From positions 2,170,001 through 2,234,000 of the forward strand of contig NZ_CP017671.1 in NCBI RefSeq assembly GCF_001874625.1: DNA of 64,000 nt, in the 5' to 3' direction. Every line of letters starts with the position of its first letter. Position 1 is the first letter of the stretch. Below the pieces are notes generated by a model. It saw only the letters and a program-made list of their open reading frames with translations, made no database searches and had not been told where the DNA came from. This document shows, in pieces, positions 15,786 through 24,424 of the stretch. This DNA comes from Providencia rettgeri (GTDB lineage: Bacteria; Pseudomonadota; Gammaproteobacteria; Enterobacterales; Enterobacteriaceae). The translations under genes and the position numbers were made by a program.

Positions 15786-16775
15786 TTGAAACAATCCAGT
15801 GTATTTAAATACGTTAAACGTTTTATTCCTTTTATAATTATTCTTTTTTCCATTCCTGCATTTTCATCACCAAATTCGTTTACAGAAGCTAAAGTTCTCA
15901 GTAAAAATCAGGTGTATAAAGACCAAAATAAACAGGGCGAAGGGACACTATATTGTGGTTGTCAGTGGGAATGGTCTGGCAAAAGCGGTGGACAAGTTGA
16001 TTTAGCCTCCTGCGGCTACCAAGTGCGTAAACAGCAAACACGTGCTCAACGAATTGAATGGGAGCATATTGTTCCGGCGTGGGTCTTTGGGCATCAACGA
16101 CAATGTTGGCAAAAAGGCGGCAGAAAAAATTGTGTTTCAACTGACCCAGTATTTGGGATGATGGAGGCTGATTTGCATAATTTGGCTCCATCCATAGGGG
16201 AAGTTAATGGTGACCGAAGCAATTACCGTTTTGGGCAATTGGGCAATGATGTAGCTTATCCGTATGGAATGTGCCAGAGCCGTGTAGACTTTGCACAGAG
16301 GGTGTTTGAGCCCCGTAATGAAGTCAAAGGCCAAGTTGCTCGTGTCTATTTTTATATGCATGACCGTTATAATTTATCGATGTCACGCCAACAGCAACAA
16401 TTATTAATGGCTTGGGATGAAAAATATCCGCCTAGTCAGTGGGAAATGCAACGAGATGAGCGAATAGCAAAAGTCATGGGGCATCATAATCCATTTGTGA
16501 CAGGGGAAAAAAAATGGCGTTTAAATCATAAAAATACAGGGGAAGGGTTGCGTGTTTCACAACCGTCATCATCCACTTATAGTCACAATCAGCAACGAGT
16601 GACAAATAGACCTGAATCCTATGAAATCAAAGGCAACATTAACTCAAAAAAATACCATTTTTCACACTGTTCAGGCTTTAAAACCACCGCAGATAAAAAT
16701 GCTAAAATGTTTGCAACAGAGGCCGAGGCTAAAGCAGCTGGTTTTATATTAGCGGGAAATTGTAAACCACGTTGA
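15786..16775 (+). CDS. Secreted endonuclease I (EndA-type) with extra C-terminal domain
   Basis: A 329-residue protein starting at TTG, with an N-terminal membrane or signal segment (about residues 10-28). The EndA/Vvn nuclease domain (30-230) shows IEWEHIVPAWVFG with the catalytic histidine, EADLHNLAPSIGEVNGDRSN with the metal-binding asparagine, and conserved cysteine pairs (CGCQW, CGYQV). E. coli EndA is 235 residues. Here about 90 more residues follow: a Ser/Asn-rich linker, then KKYHFSHCSGF...EAEAKAAGF..AGNCKP, which resembles the Ada-like zinc-binding module found fused to secreted nucleases. A non-specific periplasmic or extracellular DNase is likely. Confidence 0.87.
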   Translation: MKQSSVFKYVKRFIPFIIILFSIPAFSSPNSFTEAKVLSKNQVYKDQNKQGEGTLYCGCQWEWSGKSGGQVDLASCGYQVRKQQTRAQRIEWEHIVPAWVFGHQRQCWQKGGRKNCVSTDPVFGMMEADLHNLAPSIGEVNGDRSNYRFGQLGNDVAYPYGMCQSRVDFAQRVFEPRNEVKGQVARVYFYMHDRYNLSMSRQQQQLLMAWDEKYPPSQWEMQRDERIAKVMGHHNPFVTGEKKWRLNHKNTGEGLRVSQPSSSTYSHNQQRVTNRPESYEIKGNINSKKYHFSHCSGFKTTADKNAKMFATEAEAKAAGFILAGNCKPR

Positions 16776-16980
16776 CGATATGTTTATTTCACCTAACTAG
16801 GTAATTATTTGATTAGCTTATTTTATTTTTTAGCTATGACACCAAATGTTTTTTTATCACAAAACCATTAAAAAATGTTAGAAAAATGTTGCTTTTCGAA
16901 AAAAAATAACGCTATATTTAATGTAAATAAAAAACTGTAGCAAAAACATGAGCTCATCGGGTTTCAAAAAATGTTGCAGT
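16776..16980. other. AT-rich spacer before the phoH leader
   Basis: No gene is seen. Together with the leader (16981-17271) this makes the 496-bp gap between the nuclease gene and phoH. Confidence 0.5.
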
Positions 16981-16998
16981 TTGTCATATTAATGTCAT
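16981..16998 (+). promoter_or_regulatory. PHO box (PhoB binding site)
   Basis: TTGTCAT-ATTA-ATGTCAT: two 7-bp PhoB half-sites (consensus CTGTCAT) 11 bp apart, each with one mismatch. A weak -10 (TAGTTT, 17009-17014) follows at the spacing used when a PHO box replaces the -35. It fits control of phoH by phosphate starvation. Confidence 0.82.
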
Positions 16999-17042
16999 AC
17001 AGATTCATTAGTTTAAAGGTATCGCTGTCACAGGAGAAACTA

Positions 17043-17225
17043 ATGGGAAATAATTGTTTATTTAGGTGTATGCAAAACCGGTTACCACTCCATCATGGAA
17101 CTGTCATGGTGAGATTGGTAACCGGTTTTTTTATTGGTGACTTTTCTGAAATGAAATTATATCGCCAAGCACAAGTTCCACCATTAACTATGAGCTTGAA
17201 GGGAGCTCCTCTCTGTTTTGAATAG
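17043..17225 (+). CDS. Leader ORF running through the phoH attenuator
   Basis: An ORF of 60 codons with an ideal ribosome site (AGGAG 6 bases before the ATG). It starts MGNNCLFRCMQNRLPLHHG and runs across the strong terminator at 17074-17132 to a stop at 17225, 46 bases before phoH. Its peptide is not recognisable. Translation through the hairpin could allow read-through into phoH; without translation the transcript would end at 17132 as a short RNA of about 110 nt. Its reality as a protein is uncertain. Confidence 0.4.
   Translation: MGNNCLFRCMQNRLPLHHGTVMVRLVTGFFIGDFSEMKLYRQAQVPPLTMSLKGAPLCFE
17074..17132 (+). terminator. Strong terminator/attenuator upstream of phoH
   Basis: A 14-bp perfect stem AAAACCGGTTACCA/TGGTAACCGGTTTT (17074-17087 and 17116-17129) with a 28-base loop and a T7 run (17126-17132). 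It lies between the PHO-box promoter and phoH. Confidence 0.88.
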
Positions 17226-17271
17226 TCCGTCATTTGAATTGACATCACTGATACCTGGAAGGGTTAATACT

Positions 17272-18057
17272 ATGAGTAGACAGAAAGCTGCAACAAAGGC
17301 ACGTCGTGAAATGAAACGTTCATCACGTAAAGACCGTTCTGGTCGGTTTGATATGAATAATGTTGCGTCTTTTGCTGAATTTACAGGCATTGAGCCTATT
17401 GGTATGGCAAAAGAACGTCGTGATGAATCTCCTATCTTGCCAAGAAATGACGCTCAAAAGCTCTATATTAATTCCATTAAGCATAAGCAATTAATTTTTG
17501 CTAATGGTGAAGCGGGGTGTGGGAAAACCTACATAAGTACTGCACTTGCTGCGGACGCGTTAATTCATAAAGATATCAATAAGATTATTGTGACAAGACC
17601 TGTTCTTCAAGCGGAGGAAGATCTCGGTTTCTTACCGGGGGATATGTCGGAAAAATTTGCACCTTACTTTCGTCCTGTCTATGACGTTTTGCTGAAAAGG
17701 TTAGGAGCCTCTTTTTTACAATATTGTTTACGTCCTGAAATTGCTAAGGTGGAAATAGCGCCATTTGCCTATATGCGTGGTAGAACCTTTGAAAATGCGA
17801 TTGTAATTTTAGACGAAGCGCAGAATGTCACAGTCACACAAATGAAGATGTTTTTAACCCGATTAGGTGAGAATGTGACGGTAATTGTTAATGGTGACGT
17901 CACACAATGTGATTTACCTGAGAATGTGCCATCAGGGTTGGCAGATGCATTACAACGTTTTAGTAGTGATGAAATGGTCTCAATGGTGAATTTCACGATT
18001 GAAGATTGTGTTCGGTCACAATTGTGTCATAAGGCATTGTTGGCTTATAACCATTAA
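17272..18057 (+). CDS. phoH: PhoH family ATPase
   Basis: A 261-residue cytoplasmic P-loop ATPase with Walker A NGEAGCGKTY and Walker B-type IVILDEAQN, both typical of the PhoH ATPase domain, and the conserved TRPVLQAEEDLGFLPGD. A basic N-terminal extension (RQKAATKARREMKRSSRKDR) precedes the domain. I chose the ATG at 17272 over 17218 because GGAAGGG lies 8 bases upstream. E. coli phoH is a member of the pho regulon, and the PHO box at 16981 agrees. The biochemical role of PhoH is unsettled; nuclease and RNA-linked roles have been proposed. Confidence 0.9.
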   Translation: MSRQKAATKARREMKRSSRKDRSGRFDMNNVASFAEFTGIEPIGMAKERRDESPILPRNDAQKLYINSIKHKQLIFANGEAGCGKTYISTALAADALIHKDINKIIVTRPVLQAEEDLGFLPGDMSEKFAPYFRPVYDVLLKRLGASFLQYCLRPEIAKVEIAPFAYMRGRTFENAIVILDEAQNVTVTQMKMFLTRLGENVTVIVNGDVTQCDLPENVPSGLADALQRFSSDEMVSMVNFTIEDCVRSQLCHKALLAYNH

Positions 18058-18073
18058 TATCGTCATTATTGCT

Positions 18074-18101
18074 GATGCCCCGTGGTTAATTACGGGGCAT
18101 C
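18074..18101. terminator. Terminator between phoH and zinT
   Basis: A 10-bp stem GATGCCCCGT/ACGGGGCATC with an 8-base loop followed by TTGTTT, in the convergent gap between phoH and zinT. Confidence 0.7.
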
Positions 18102-18124
18102 TTGTTTAATCTGAAAGCGGTTGA

Positions 18125-18778
18125 TTAGTGATATAACATTTCGTGTACAATTTGTTCATCGGTTAAAGTATAAGGGTAGTAGGTTGGCCAATTTTCTAGT
18201 TGCCCTAATAATTTTTCTTGCGAATCATTACCCATATATAAATGGAAGTGGCCCGAGGTTTGCGGCTCAATGATATGGTCGCTAAATTGAATATATTTTG
18301 GTGCTTTCGAGTTTGCGTCTTGGCACTCAAATAAATAGCGAACACCTTTTTTCCCCGAAACGTAATTCAGTATTTTATAACCAGAATATGTGTAGTGGCA
18401 GCTATTTACGACACCATTTTGGGTAAATTCGATAATGTCATTTTCAATACCGATGCTATCAACATCCGTTGCATAGCCTTTTTTATAATACTCTCGGTAC
18501 TCTTCAACGGTTTTATCTTTATTTTTTTTCGCTTTATTTTCGAGCACTTCATCAAGTTTTCCATTTAATAATAATGGGTTGACGGATACCCAAATACCTT
18601 GCCAATCACTCAGTGACCTATTTTTGACATCAGCATCATCAAAAACCCCTTTGGAAGCTTGAAGTGCTTTTTCTGATTGGGGATGAGCGTGACTGTGTGA
18701 ACCATGAGAAGTTGCAGTAAAGCTGGTTACAGCAAGAACAGTGCATAAGCTCGCTTTTAGAATTGCCATTTTGTACAC
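18125..18778 (-). CDS. zinT: Periplasmic zinc-binding protein ZinT
   Basis: A 217-residue secreted protein matching E. coli ZinT (YodA). A signal peptide is followed by a His-rich stretch ([11 protein letters not shown]) and the conserved domain: [47 protein letters not shown], and the metal-site histidines in IQFSDHII and SGHFHLYMG. ZinT captures Zn2+ and hands it to ZnuA. The start is GTG with GGGA upstream; an ATG lies three codons later at 18769. A Zur box at 18823 shows zinc repression. Confidence 0.93.
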   Translation of the reverse strand: MYKMAILKASLCTVLAVTSFTATSHGSHSHAHPQSEKALQASKGVFDDADVKNRSLSDWQGIWVSVNPLLLNGKLDEVLENKAKKNKDKTVEEYREYYKKGYATDVDSIGIENDIIEFTQNGVVNSCHYTYSGYKILNYVSGKKGVRYLFECQDANSKAPKYIQFSDHIIEPQTSGHFHLYMGNDSQEKLLGQLENWPTYYPYTLTDEQIVHEMLYH

Positions 18779-18822
18779 AATAATTTTCCCTATTTTATCG
18801 AGTGGATAAGAAAATGATGGGT

Positions 18823-18839
18823 ATGTTATAACATAACAT
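18823..18839. promoter_or_regulatory. Zur box of zinT
   Basis: ATGTTATAACATAACAT is a perfect 7-bp inverted repeat (ATGTTAT-AAC-ATAACAT) matching the Zur core TGTTATANNATAACA, 45 bp before the zinT start codon. Confidence 0.85.
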
Positions 18840-18928
18840 TAATGGCAATGAAAAGTGTTTTAACGTCATTTTTAAGCGATGCAATAAAATGGTGGCGTTT
18901 GTGAATGACAGTTTGGTGGGGTAGATAA

Positions 18929-18956
18929 ACTCGCTTATTAGGGCTAATAAGCGAGT
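18929..18956 (-). terminator. Stem-loop after the siderophore-interacting protein gene
   Basis: A 13-bp perfect stem ACTCGCTTATTAG/CTAATAAGCGAGT with a tight 2-base loop and a short T tract on the minus strand. Confidence 0.6.
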
Positions 18957-18966
18957 AGAGGGGGTT

Positions 18967-19806
18967 TTAATCGTCTGGGTTATCCATTACGGCGTGGCGT
19001 TCATGATGGTAACCTTCTTCATCATAGCCATGACGCCAGTATGGGATAGCATAAATATCTTCACGGCCAAAACCCTTTTCACGACGAATAAAACGGCGTA
19101 AATCACGAATTATTTGGTCTTCTCCGGCAATCCAAAAAGCAGTATCACTGGTTGGAATGTCCCATGATTTAAAAGTAGAGATTAACGCATCCGTTTTAGT
19201 GATATCACCACAAATCCAAATAATTTCAACATGTTGTGGTTTTTCTAATTCACGAATATCTTCTTGGCTATCTAACCGTAAAACAACTTTACCTTGTGCA
19301 TCTTTAGGCATTTTTTCTAGTAATGCGGCAATGGCTGGTAATGAGCTAGAATCCCCAGCCATAAAATAGTGTTTTCTAATAGGTAAGAGTGGGTCTGGAC
19401 CACCAGGATTGGTGATCCCCATCCAATTACCCGGCTTTGCATCCCGAGCGAAAAGATAAGCGGGGCCTGTCACGCCATCATGCATTGCAAATTCAATATC
19501 AATTTCTTTTATTTCAGGTCGAATAGCACGCACACTATAGGTTCTCACAAATGGGTGGGGCTCATTTTCTGGCCAACTACGACCTTTTTCTGTTAATACA
19601 GGTAATGCTGGCTGGCTTTTTAAATCAGGAGCGAGAAAAATTTTCAGATGCCCACCTTCACAACCTGTAGGATAAGCACTGAGTTTTTCTCCGGTGAAGG
19701 TAATGCAACGGATAGAAGGGCTGACATCCCTAATCGATTTAACTTGGATAAGCTGTGGTGGAGCCGGGCGGTAGATATTTTTTTCAACGGGTTGTTCGGT
19801 AGCCAC
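18967..19806 (-). CDS. Siderophore-interacting protein (ferric-siderophore reductase, SIP family)
   Basis: A 279-residue flavin-dependent reductase of the ViuB/YqjH type, which releases iron from imported siderophores using NAD(P)H. The FAD-binding domain contains HPFVRTYSVRAIRPE (RxYSxR motif) and GPAYLFARDAKPG..MGITNPGG. The C-terminal SIP domain contains YFMAGDSSSLPAIAALLE and FWIAGEDQIIRDLRRFIRRE, ending in RHGYDEEGYHHER. I prefer the GTG at 19806 to the TTG at 19812 because GGAG is then 7 bases upstream. A Fur box at 19843 lies in the promoter. Confidence 0.92.
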   Translation of the reverse strand: MATEQPVEKNIYRPAPPQLIQVKSIRDVSPSIRCITFTGEKLSAYPTGCEGGHLKIFLAPDLKSQPALPVLTEKGRSWPENEPHPFVRTYSVRAIRPEIKEIDIEFAMHDGVTGPAYLFARDAKPGNWMGITNPGGPDPLLPIRKHYFMAGDSSSLPAIAALLEKMPKDAQGKVVLRLDSQEDIRELEKPQHVEIIWICGDITKTDALISTFKSWDIPTSDTAFWIAGEDQIIRDLRRFIRREKGFGREDIYAIPYWRHGYDEEGYHHERHAVMDNPDD

Positions 19807-19842
19807 GGACAATCTCCTATGTTAATGATAATTTTATTATAT

Positions 19843-19861
19843 GGTAATTATTATCATTATC
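19843..19861. promoter_or_regulatory. Fur box of the siderophore-interacting protein gene
   Basis: The complement of GGTAATTATTATCATTATC is GATAATGATAATAATTACC, a close match to the 19-bp Fur consensus, about 40 bp upstream of the start codon. Confidence 0.82.
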
Positions 19862-20207
19862 ATGAATATGCCGAAAAGTTGCAATACATAGTCTATGATT
19901 GTGGGGAGGATTTTTGTGTTTTATTAACCGGTAGTCAATTGAGTGATTGATCTGTACTGATAGCCGTCACTTAAGGAATAGCGATGGGATGACTATTCAG
20001 CAGGGGTTAATCGATAAATCAGTAAAATAAAGCGGTATAGTATGGTCGTAAGAATACATTTGAAGGCATGAAAAATTGACTGAATATGTAAAAAGGTACT
20101 TTGTTACGTTGTAACGTTTAGGCAATGAACTCTTTCGACTCACTGAATGCACTCAGCGTATTTATAAAATATGCCGTATATAAACTATACGGCATTCAAT
20201 AGGTTAA
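19862..20207. other. 346-bp intergenic region
   Basis: Between the divergent Fur-controlled gene and the end of the cio operon. A 10-bp inverted repeat (ATGCCGTATA/TATACGGCAT, 20171-20195) followed on the minus strand by ATTTTAT is the probable cio operon terminator. No gene is seen. Confidence 0.5.
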
Positions 20208-20387
20208 CTACTTCACTTTCATTCCGGCGGCGGTCATCATTAACTTAAATAGATAAGAGAATGCGAATAACGCGAATACACTCCCTAGCCAAATGACCGC
20301 CATCCAACCAAGTTTTTTCCACCAAGGTGAGGCTATCACGTTATCAGTGGTAGCCTTGGTCTGGGGTAATTTTTCCTCTGAAGACAT
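20208..20387 (-). CDS. DUF2474 small subunit of cytochrome bd (CioAB-associated)
   Basis: A 59-residue single-helix membrane protein. The motif WWKKLGWMAVIWLGSVFALFAFSYL followed by MMTAAGMK is the DUF2474 pattern, found as a third gene after cioAB and probably equivalent to CydX of canonical bd oxidases. I chose the ATG at 20387, which overlaps the end of cioB by 44 bases; the longer frame to 20483 is inside cioB. Last gene of the operon. Confidence 0.82.
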   Translation of the reverse strand: MSSEEKLPQTKATTDNVIASPWWKKLGWMAVIWLGSVFALFAFSYLFKLMMTAAGMKVK

Positions 20388-21354
20388 AGTAACTCCAATA
20401 GGTATAAACCAAAATAACGGGAATAATGAATAATGCACCAACGAGCATAAAGCCCAAGCTTTCCGGTGGACCAGCGGCTTCACGGAAGCTAATTACTGGC
20501 GGAATGAGCGTTGGCCAAATACTGATCCCTAGGCCAGTAAAACCAAGGAAAATCAGTAAAAGTGCCGCCAAGAATGGCACGCTATCATGTTGCTGGCGTT
20601 TAGCACTCTTTAAGATCAACCAAGTGCAGCCTAATACTAGTAATGGAACAGGTAAAAAGAAGAATAGGTTAGGGAGTGAGAACCAACGGTCAAACACAGC
20701 TTCATTTAACATTGGTGTCCATAAGCTAATGATTGCAATAACAGCTAACATCAGTAAGGTTAATGGGCGCAGGATACGATACATGGTACGGCGTAGGTGG
20801 CCTTCAGTTTTCATGATTAACCAGCCACAAGCGAGCAACGCATATGCCACGACTAAGCCAAAACCACAAAATAGTGGGAACGGCGCAAACCAATCAAAAT
20901 AGCCCCCCATGTAAACGCGGTTTTCAACATGGAAGCCTTGAATAAATGCCCCGACAACCACACCCTGTACAAATGTGGCGAAAATAGACCCCCAAATAAA
21001 GGCATGATCCCAATGTCGACGATGCGATTCGTCTGCTCTAAAGCGGAACTCAAAAGCAACACCTCGGAAAATCAACGCTAATAACATGAAGGTTAAAGGG
21101 ATAGAAAGAGCATCTAATACAATTGCATAGGCGAGTGGGAATGCACCAAATAAGGCGGCACCACCTAAAACCAGCCAAGTTTCATTGCCATCCCATACGG
21201 GGGCAACGCTATTCATCATCAAATCGCGGTCTTGGCTATCTTTCAGGGCTGGATACAAGATCCCTATACCTAAATCGAAGCCATCCATTACGATATACAT
21301 CAACATACTAAATACAATGATGACAAACCAAATGAGAGGTAAATCAATGCCCAT
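20344..21354 (-). CDS. cioB: Cytochrome bd-type ubiquinol oxidase subunit II (CydB/CioB)
   Basis: A 336-residue membrane subunit with about eight helices. The N-terminus MGIDLPLIWFVIIVFSMLMYIVMDGFDLGIGIL and WDGNETWLVLGGAALFGAFP are the classic CydB signatures. The short length relative to E. coli CydB (379) and the DUF2474 partner fit the CioB type. It overlaps cioA by 11 bases, showing translational coupling. With subunit I it reduces O2 to water using quinol. Confidence 0.9.
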   Translation of the reverse strand: MGIDLPLIWFVIIVFSMLMYIVMDGFDLGIGILYPALKDSQDRDLMMNSVAPVWDGNETWLVLGGAALFGAFPLAYAIVLDALSIPLTFMLLALIFRGVAFEFRFRADESHRRHWDHAFIWGSIFATFVQGVVVGAFIQGFHVENRVYMGGYFDWFAPFPLFCGFGLVVAYALLACGWLIMKTEGHLRRTMYRILRPLTLLMLAVIAIISLWTPMLNEAVFDRWFSLPNLFFFLPVPLLVLGCTWLILKSAKRQQHDSVPFLAALLLIFLGFTGLGISIWPTLIPPVISFREAAGPPESLGFMLVGALFIIPVILVYTYWSYYVFRGKITPDQGYH

Positions 21355-22681
21355 GAGTTGCGTCCTCCGCGATACCTTTACGAATTAATTTCATCATGTA
21401 CATGTAACCGATACCGAATACACTGCCATAGACGACAAAGAAAGCGATTAGGCTAATACTCATGTGCATTTCACCGTGTGCACTAACAGCATCAGCGGTT
21501 CGCTGTAACCCATAGACAACCCATGGTTGGCGGCCTATTTCTGTGGTAAACCACCCTGCAAGAATAGCGATTAAACCAGAAGGTGCCATGAAGAAAATAA
21601 AACGTAAAAATGCTTTTGACTCGTAAAGGTTTTTACGATAACGCAGCCATAGCCCCCACACGCCAGCAACTATCATTAACAAGCCTAGCCCGACCATGAC
21701 GCGGAATGACCAAAACACCATAAACACATTTGGCCTATCTTCTGGTGCATATTCTTTTAACGCTGGCACTTGTTTATCAATGCTGTGTGTTAAAATTAAA
21801 CTTGCCAGATAAGGGATTTCGATAGCGTATTCCGTTTTTTCTTTTTCTTGGTTGGGGATACCAAATAAAATAAGTGGCGTCGCTTCACCGGGTTTGTTTT
21901 CCCAATGGCCCTCCATTGCAGCAACTTTAACTGGTTGATGCTTCAATGTATTTAAGCCGTGTGCATCACCAATCAAAGCTTGAACGGGGGCTAATACCAA
22001 AATTAGCCACAGTGACATGGAAAACATCTTTTTCATGGCACTGGACTTGTTACCTTTTAGTAGGTGCCATGCAGCAGAAGCACCGACAAAGAAAGCTGCC
22101 GCAAGGAATGCTGCGGTTGTCATGTGCAGTAGGCGATAAGGGAAGGATGGATTGAAAATAACGGCCAACCAGTCAACGGGTACAATACGACCATCAATGA
22201 TTTCAAAGCCTTGTGGCGTTTGCATGAAGCTGTTAGATGCTAAGATCCAGAATGTTGAGATAATGGTTCCGAGTGCGACCATGCAAGTCGCAAAAAAGTG
22301 AAGTTTTTCACCCACACGGTTCATACCAAACAGCATTACACCAAGGAAACCCGCTTCTAAGAAAAATGCAGTGAGGACTTCATAAGTTAGTAATGGCCCA
22401 GTAATACCGCCTGCAAAATCAGAGAAGAAGCTCCAGTTAGTCCCAAATTGATAAGCCATTACCAACCCAGAAACGACACCCATTCCGAAATTAACCGCAA
22501 AAACTTTTGACCAAAAATGGAACAGCTTTATATAGTCTTCATCACGAGTTTTAAGCCATAAACCTTGAAGCACAGCGAGGTAACTCGCTAGCCCAATCGT
22601 AATGGCGGGAAAAATAATATGGAACGAGACCGTAAACGCAAATTGAATACGGGCGAGTTCCAACGCACTTAGTCCAAACAT
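21344..22681 (-). CDS. cioA: Cytochrome bd-type ubiquinol oxidase subunit I (CydA/CioA)
   Basis: A 445-residue heme-bearing subunit. FHIIFPAITIG carries the heme b595 histidine near residue 21, LLHMTTAAFLA carries the b558 histidine near 184, and the GRQPWVVYG motif is near residue 392. The Q loop between helices 6 and 7 is short compared with E. coli CydA (522 residues), which places it in the cyanide-insensitive CioA or short-Q-loop class. First gene of a three-gene operon; a MocR-type regulator lies divergently upstream. Confidence 0.92.
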   Translation of the reverse strand: MFGLSALELARIQFAFTVSFHIIFPAITIGLASYLAVLQGLWLKTRDEDYIKLFHFWSKVFAVNFGMGVVSGLVMAYQFGTNWSFFSDFAGGITGPLLTYEVLTAFFLEAGFLGVMLFGMNRVGEKLHFFATCMVALGTIISTFWILASNSFMQTPQGFEIIDGRIVPVDWLAVIFNPSFPYRLLHMTTAAFLAAAFFVGASAAWHLLKGNKSSAMKKMFSMSLWLILVLAPVQALIGDAHGLNTLKHQPVKVAAMEGHWENKPGEATPLILFGIPNQEKEKTEYAIEIPYLASLILTHSIDKQVPALKEYAPEDRPNVFMVFWSFRVMVGLGLLMIVAGVWGLWLRYRKNLYESKAFLRFIFFMAPSGLIAILAGWFTTEIGRQPWVVYGLQRTADAVSAHGEMHMSISLIAFFVVYGSVFGIGYMYMMKLIRKGIAEDATHGH

Positions 22682-22855
22682 ATTGACCCCTGAATGGAAA
22701 TGTTAATGGCACGCCCATTTAAAGCTTTGGTGATAACAATCGAAGCGCTTATCCCTAGCAAAAAATCGTTAACGCCGGATACAGCTAAAAATGTTTTGTG
22801 CTTATAGTTAAAAAAAGTCAGGTGAATGTGTGGATAAGTAGAACATGAGACGATA

Positions 22856-22897
22856 AACTATAATAGTAACAATTATTGAGAAATTAACTATAACAGT
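22856..22897. promoter_or_regulatory. Direct repeats, candidate MocR operator
   Basis: AACTATAATAGT (22856-22867) and AACTATAACAGT (22886-22897) are 11/12 identical and exactly 30 bp apart, just upstream of the MocR gene. An inverted third copy, CTTATAGTT, lies at 22801-22809. MocR regulators often bind direct repeats. The first copy includes a TATAAT -10. Confidence 0.55.
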
Positions 22898-22907
22898 TGA
22901 GGCGGCT

Positions 22908-24332
22908 ATGACGAGATATGAACAGTTAGCAGCGCAAATTCGTCAACAAATTGAAGACCATATCTGGCAAGTTGGTGACAGATTACCTTCACTTAGGGAA
23001 AGCGTTAAGCAATCAGGTCTGAGTTTAATGACCGTGGTACAAGCCTACCAATTACTCGAAAGCCAAGGTTGGGTCGTTGCTCGCCCGCAATCAGGCTACT
23101 ATGTGGCTAACCGTAATAATTCATTTGCTGCGGCAAAGGGAGGAAAAGGGCTACATTTAAATGAGAATGTAGAGATTAACGCCTCTATTTTTGGTGTGCT
23201 ACAAGCTTGTAAGGACCCAGATATTATCCCATTTGGCTCCGCATTTCCAGAACCCGCCCTGTTAGATGAACCAAAGCTTGCTAAATCGCTAGCTTCAGTG
23301 GCAAGGCGCTTATCAAAATTTAATACACCAGCGAACCTTCCACCGGGGAATGAGCAATTACGGCGTAATATTGCCCAACGTTATGCCACTCAAGGGATCC
23401 ACGTTGCACCCGATGAAATTGTCATTACAGCTGGGGCGATGGAGTCCTTAGTTCTTAGCTTACAATCAGTTACGCAACCAGGGGACTGGGTTGTTATCGA
23501 GTCTCCAGCATTTTATGGTTCTTTACAGGCGATAGAACGTTTAAAACTCAAAGCAATAGCTATCAAAACTGACCCTATCTTTGGTATCGACCTAGATGCA
23601 CTTGAAGAGATAGCGAATAAATACCCAATTAAAGCCTGTTGGTTAATGACTCACTATCAAAACCCCCTTGGCGGCACGATGCCACAGGCTAACAAGAAGC
23701 GCTTAGTTGATATTCTCAATAAACACCAAATTGCGTTAATTGAAGATGATGTTTACGGTGAACTCTATTTTGGCAATAAACAACCCATCCCTGCTAAGGC
23801 TTTAGATACCAAAGGTAATTTCTTCCATTGCTCTTCATTTTCCAAATGTTTAGCGCCGGGTTATCGGGTTGGCTGGGTTGCGGCTGGTCACCACGCGACA
23901 AAAATTCAACATTTACAAATGATGAGCACAGTTTCTGCCAGTGTACCGACTCAATTGGCGATTGCTGAGTATCTTTCTCTGGGCGGTTATGACAATCATT
24001 TGCGTAAACTGCGGCAAACTATGGAGCAACGTCAACATCAGATGCTCGGGGCCATAGCAAAATATATGCCGGCTTCAGTAAAAGTTAATATGCCTAAAGG
24101 CGGGTATTTTTTGTGGTTAGAATTTGAAGCACCTTTTAATGCTATTCGTCTTTATCAATTGGCTCTTAAAGAAGGGATCAGTATTGCGCCTGGTAGTATG
24201 TTTTCAACGAGCGAGCAGTTCAACCATGCATTTCGTCTGAATGCTTCATTTACATGGAACGAGCAAGTAGAAGAGGCCATGAAAACTTTAGGTCGTTTAT
24301 GTCACTATTTAATTAATGAGAGGCGCGAATAG
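22908..24332 (+). CDS. MocR-type regulator (GntR HTH + aminotransferase domain), YdcR-like
   Basis: A 474-residue PLP-dependent transcription factor. The N-terminal GntR winged helix (1-70) reads YEQLAAQIRQQIEDHIWQVGDRLPS and LLESQGWVVARPQSGYYV. The fold-type I aminotransferase domain (about 110-470) contains NLPPGNEQLRRNIAQRY, LMTHYQNPLGGTMP, EDDVYGELYFG, and the PLP-lysine region SSFSKCLAPGYRVGWVA. It is closest to E. coli YdcR. It is divergent from cioAB and precedes the HutD-like gene. Direct repeats in the promoter suggest autoregulation. The effector is unknown. Confidence 0.9.
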   Translation: MTRYEQLAAQIRQQIEDHIWQVGDRLPSLRESVKQSGLSLMTVVQAYQLLESQGWVVARPQSGYYVANRNNSFAAAKGGKGLHLNENVEINASIFGVLQACKDPDIIPFGSAFPEPALLDEPKLAKSLASVARRLSKFNTPANLPPGNEQLRRNIAQRYATQGIHVAPDEIVITAGAMESLVLSLQSVTQPGDWVVIESPAFYGSLQAIERLKLKAIAIKTDPIFGIDLDALEEIANKYPIKACWLMTHYQNPLGGTMPQANKKRLVDILNKHQIALIEDDVYGELYFGNKQPIPAKALDTKGNFFHCSSFSKCLAPGYRVGWVAAGHHATKIQHLQMMSTVSASVPTQLAIAEYLSLGGYDNHLRKLRQTMEQRQHQMLGAIAKYMPASVKVNMPKGGYFLWLEFEAPFNAIRLYQLALKEGISIAPGSMFSTSEQFNHAFRLNASFTWNEQVEEAMKTLGRLCHYLINERRE

Positions 24333-24424
24333 TCACATTATTGTTGTTAATTCATTGCCTTGAGAGACTAACTTTGCCAATCTAAGCTAAAACCACAAGT
24401 ACCAATGGCAGCATAGGGGGTAAT

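Noticed and set aside
20426-20902. 158-codon ORF on the plus strand
   Set aside because: It lies antisense within cioB, whose sequence is clearly conserved; a shadow frame.
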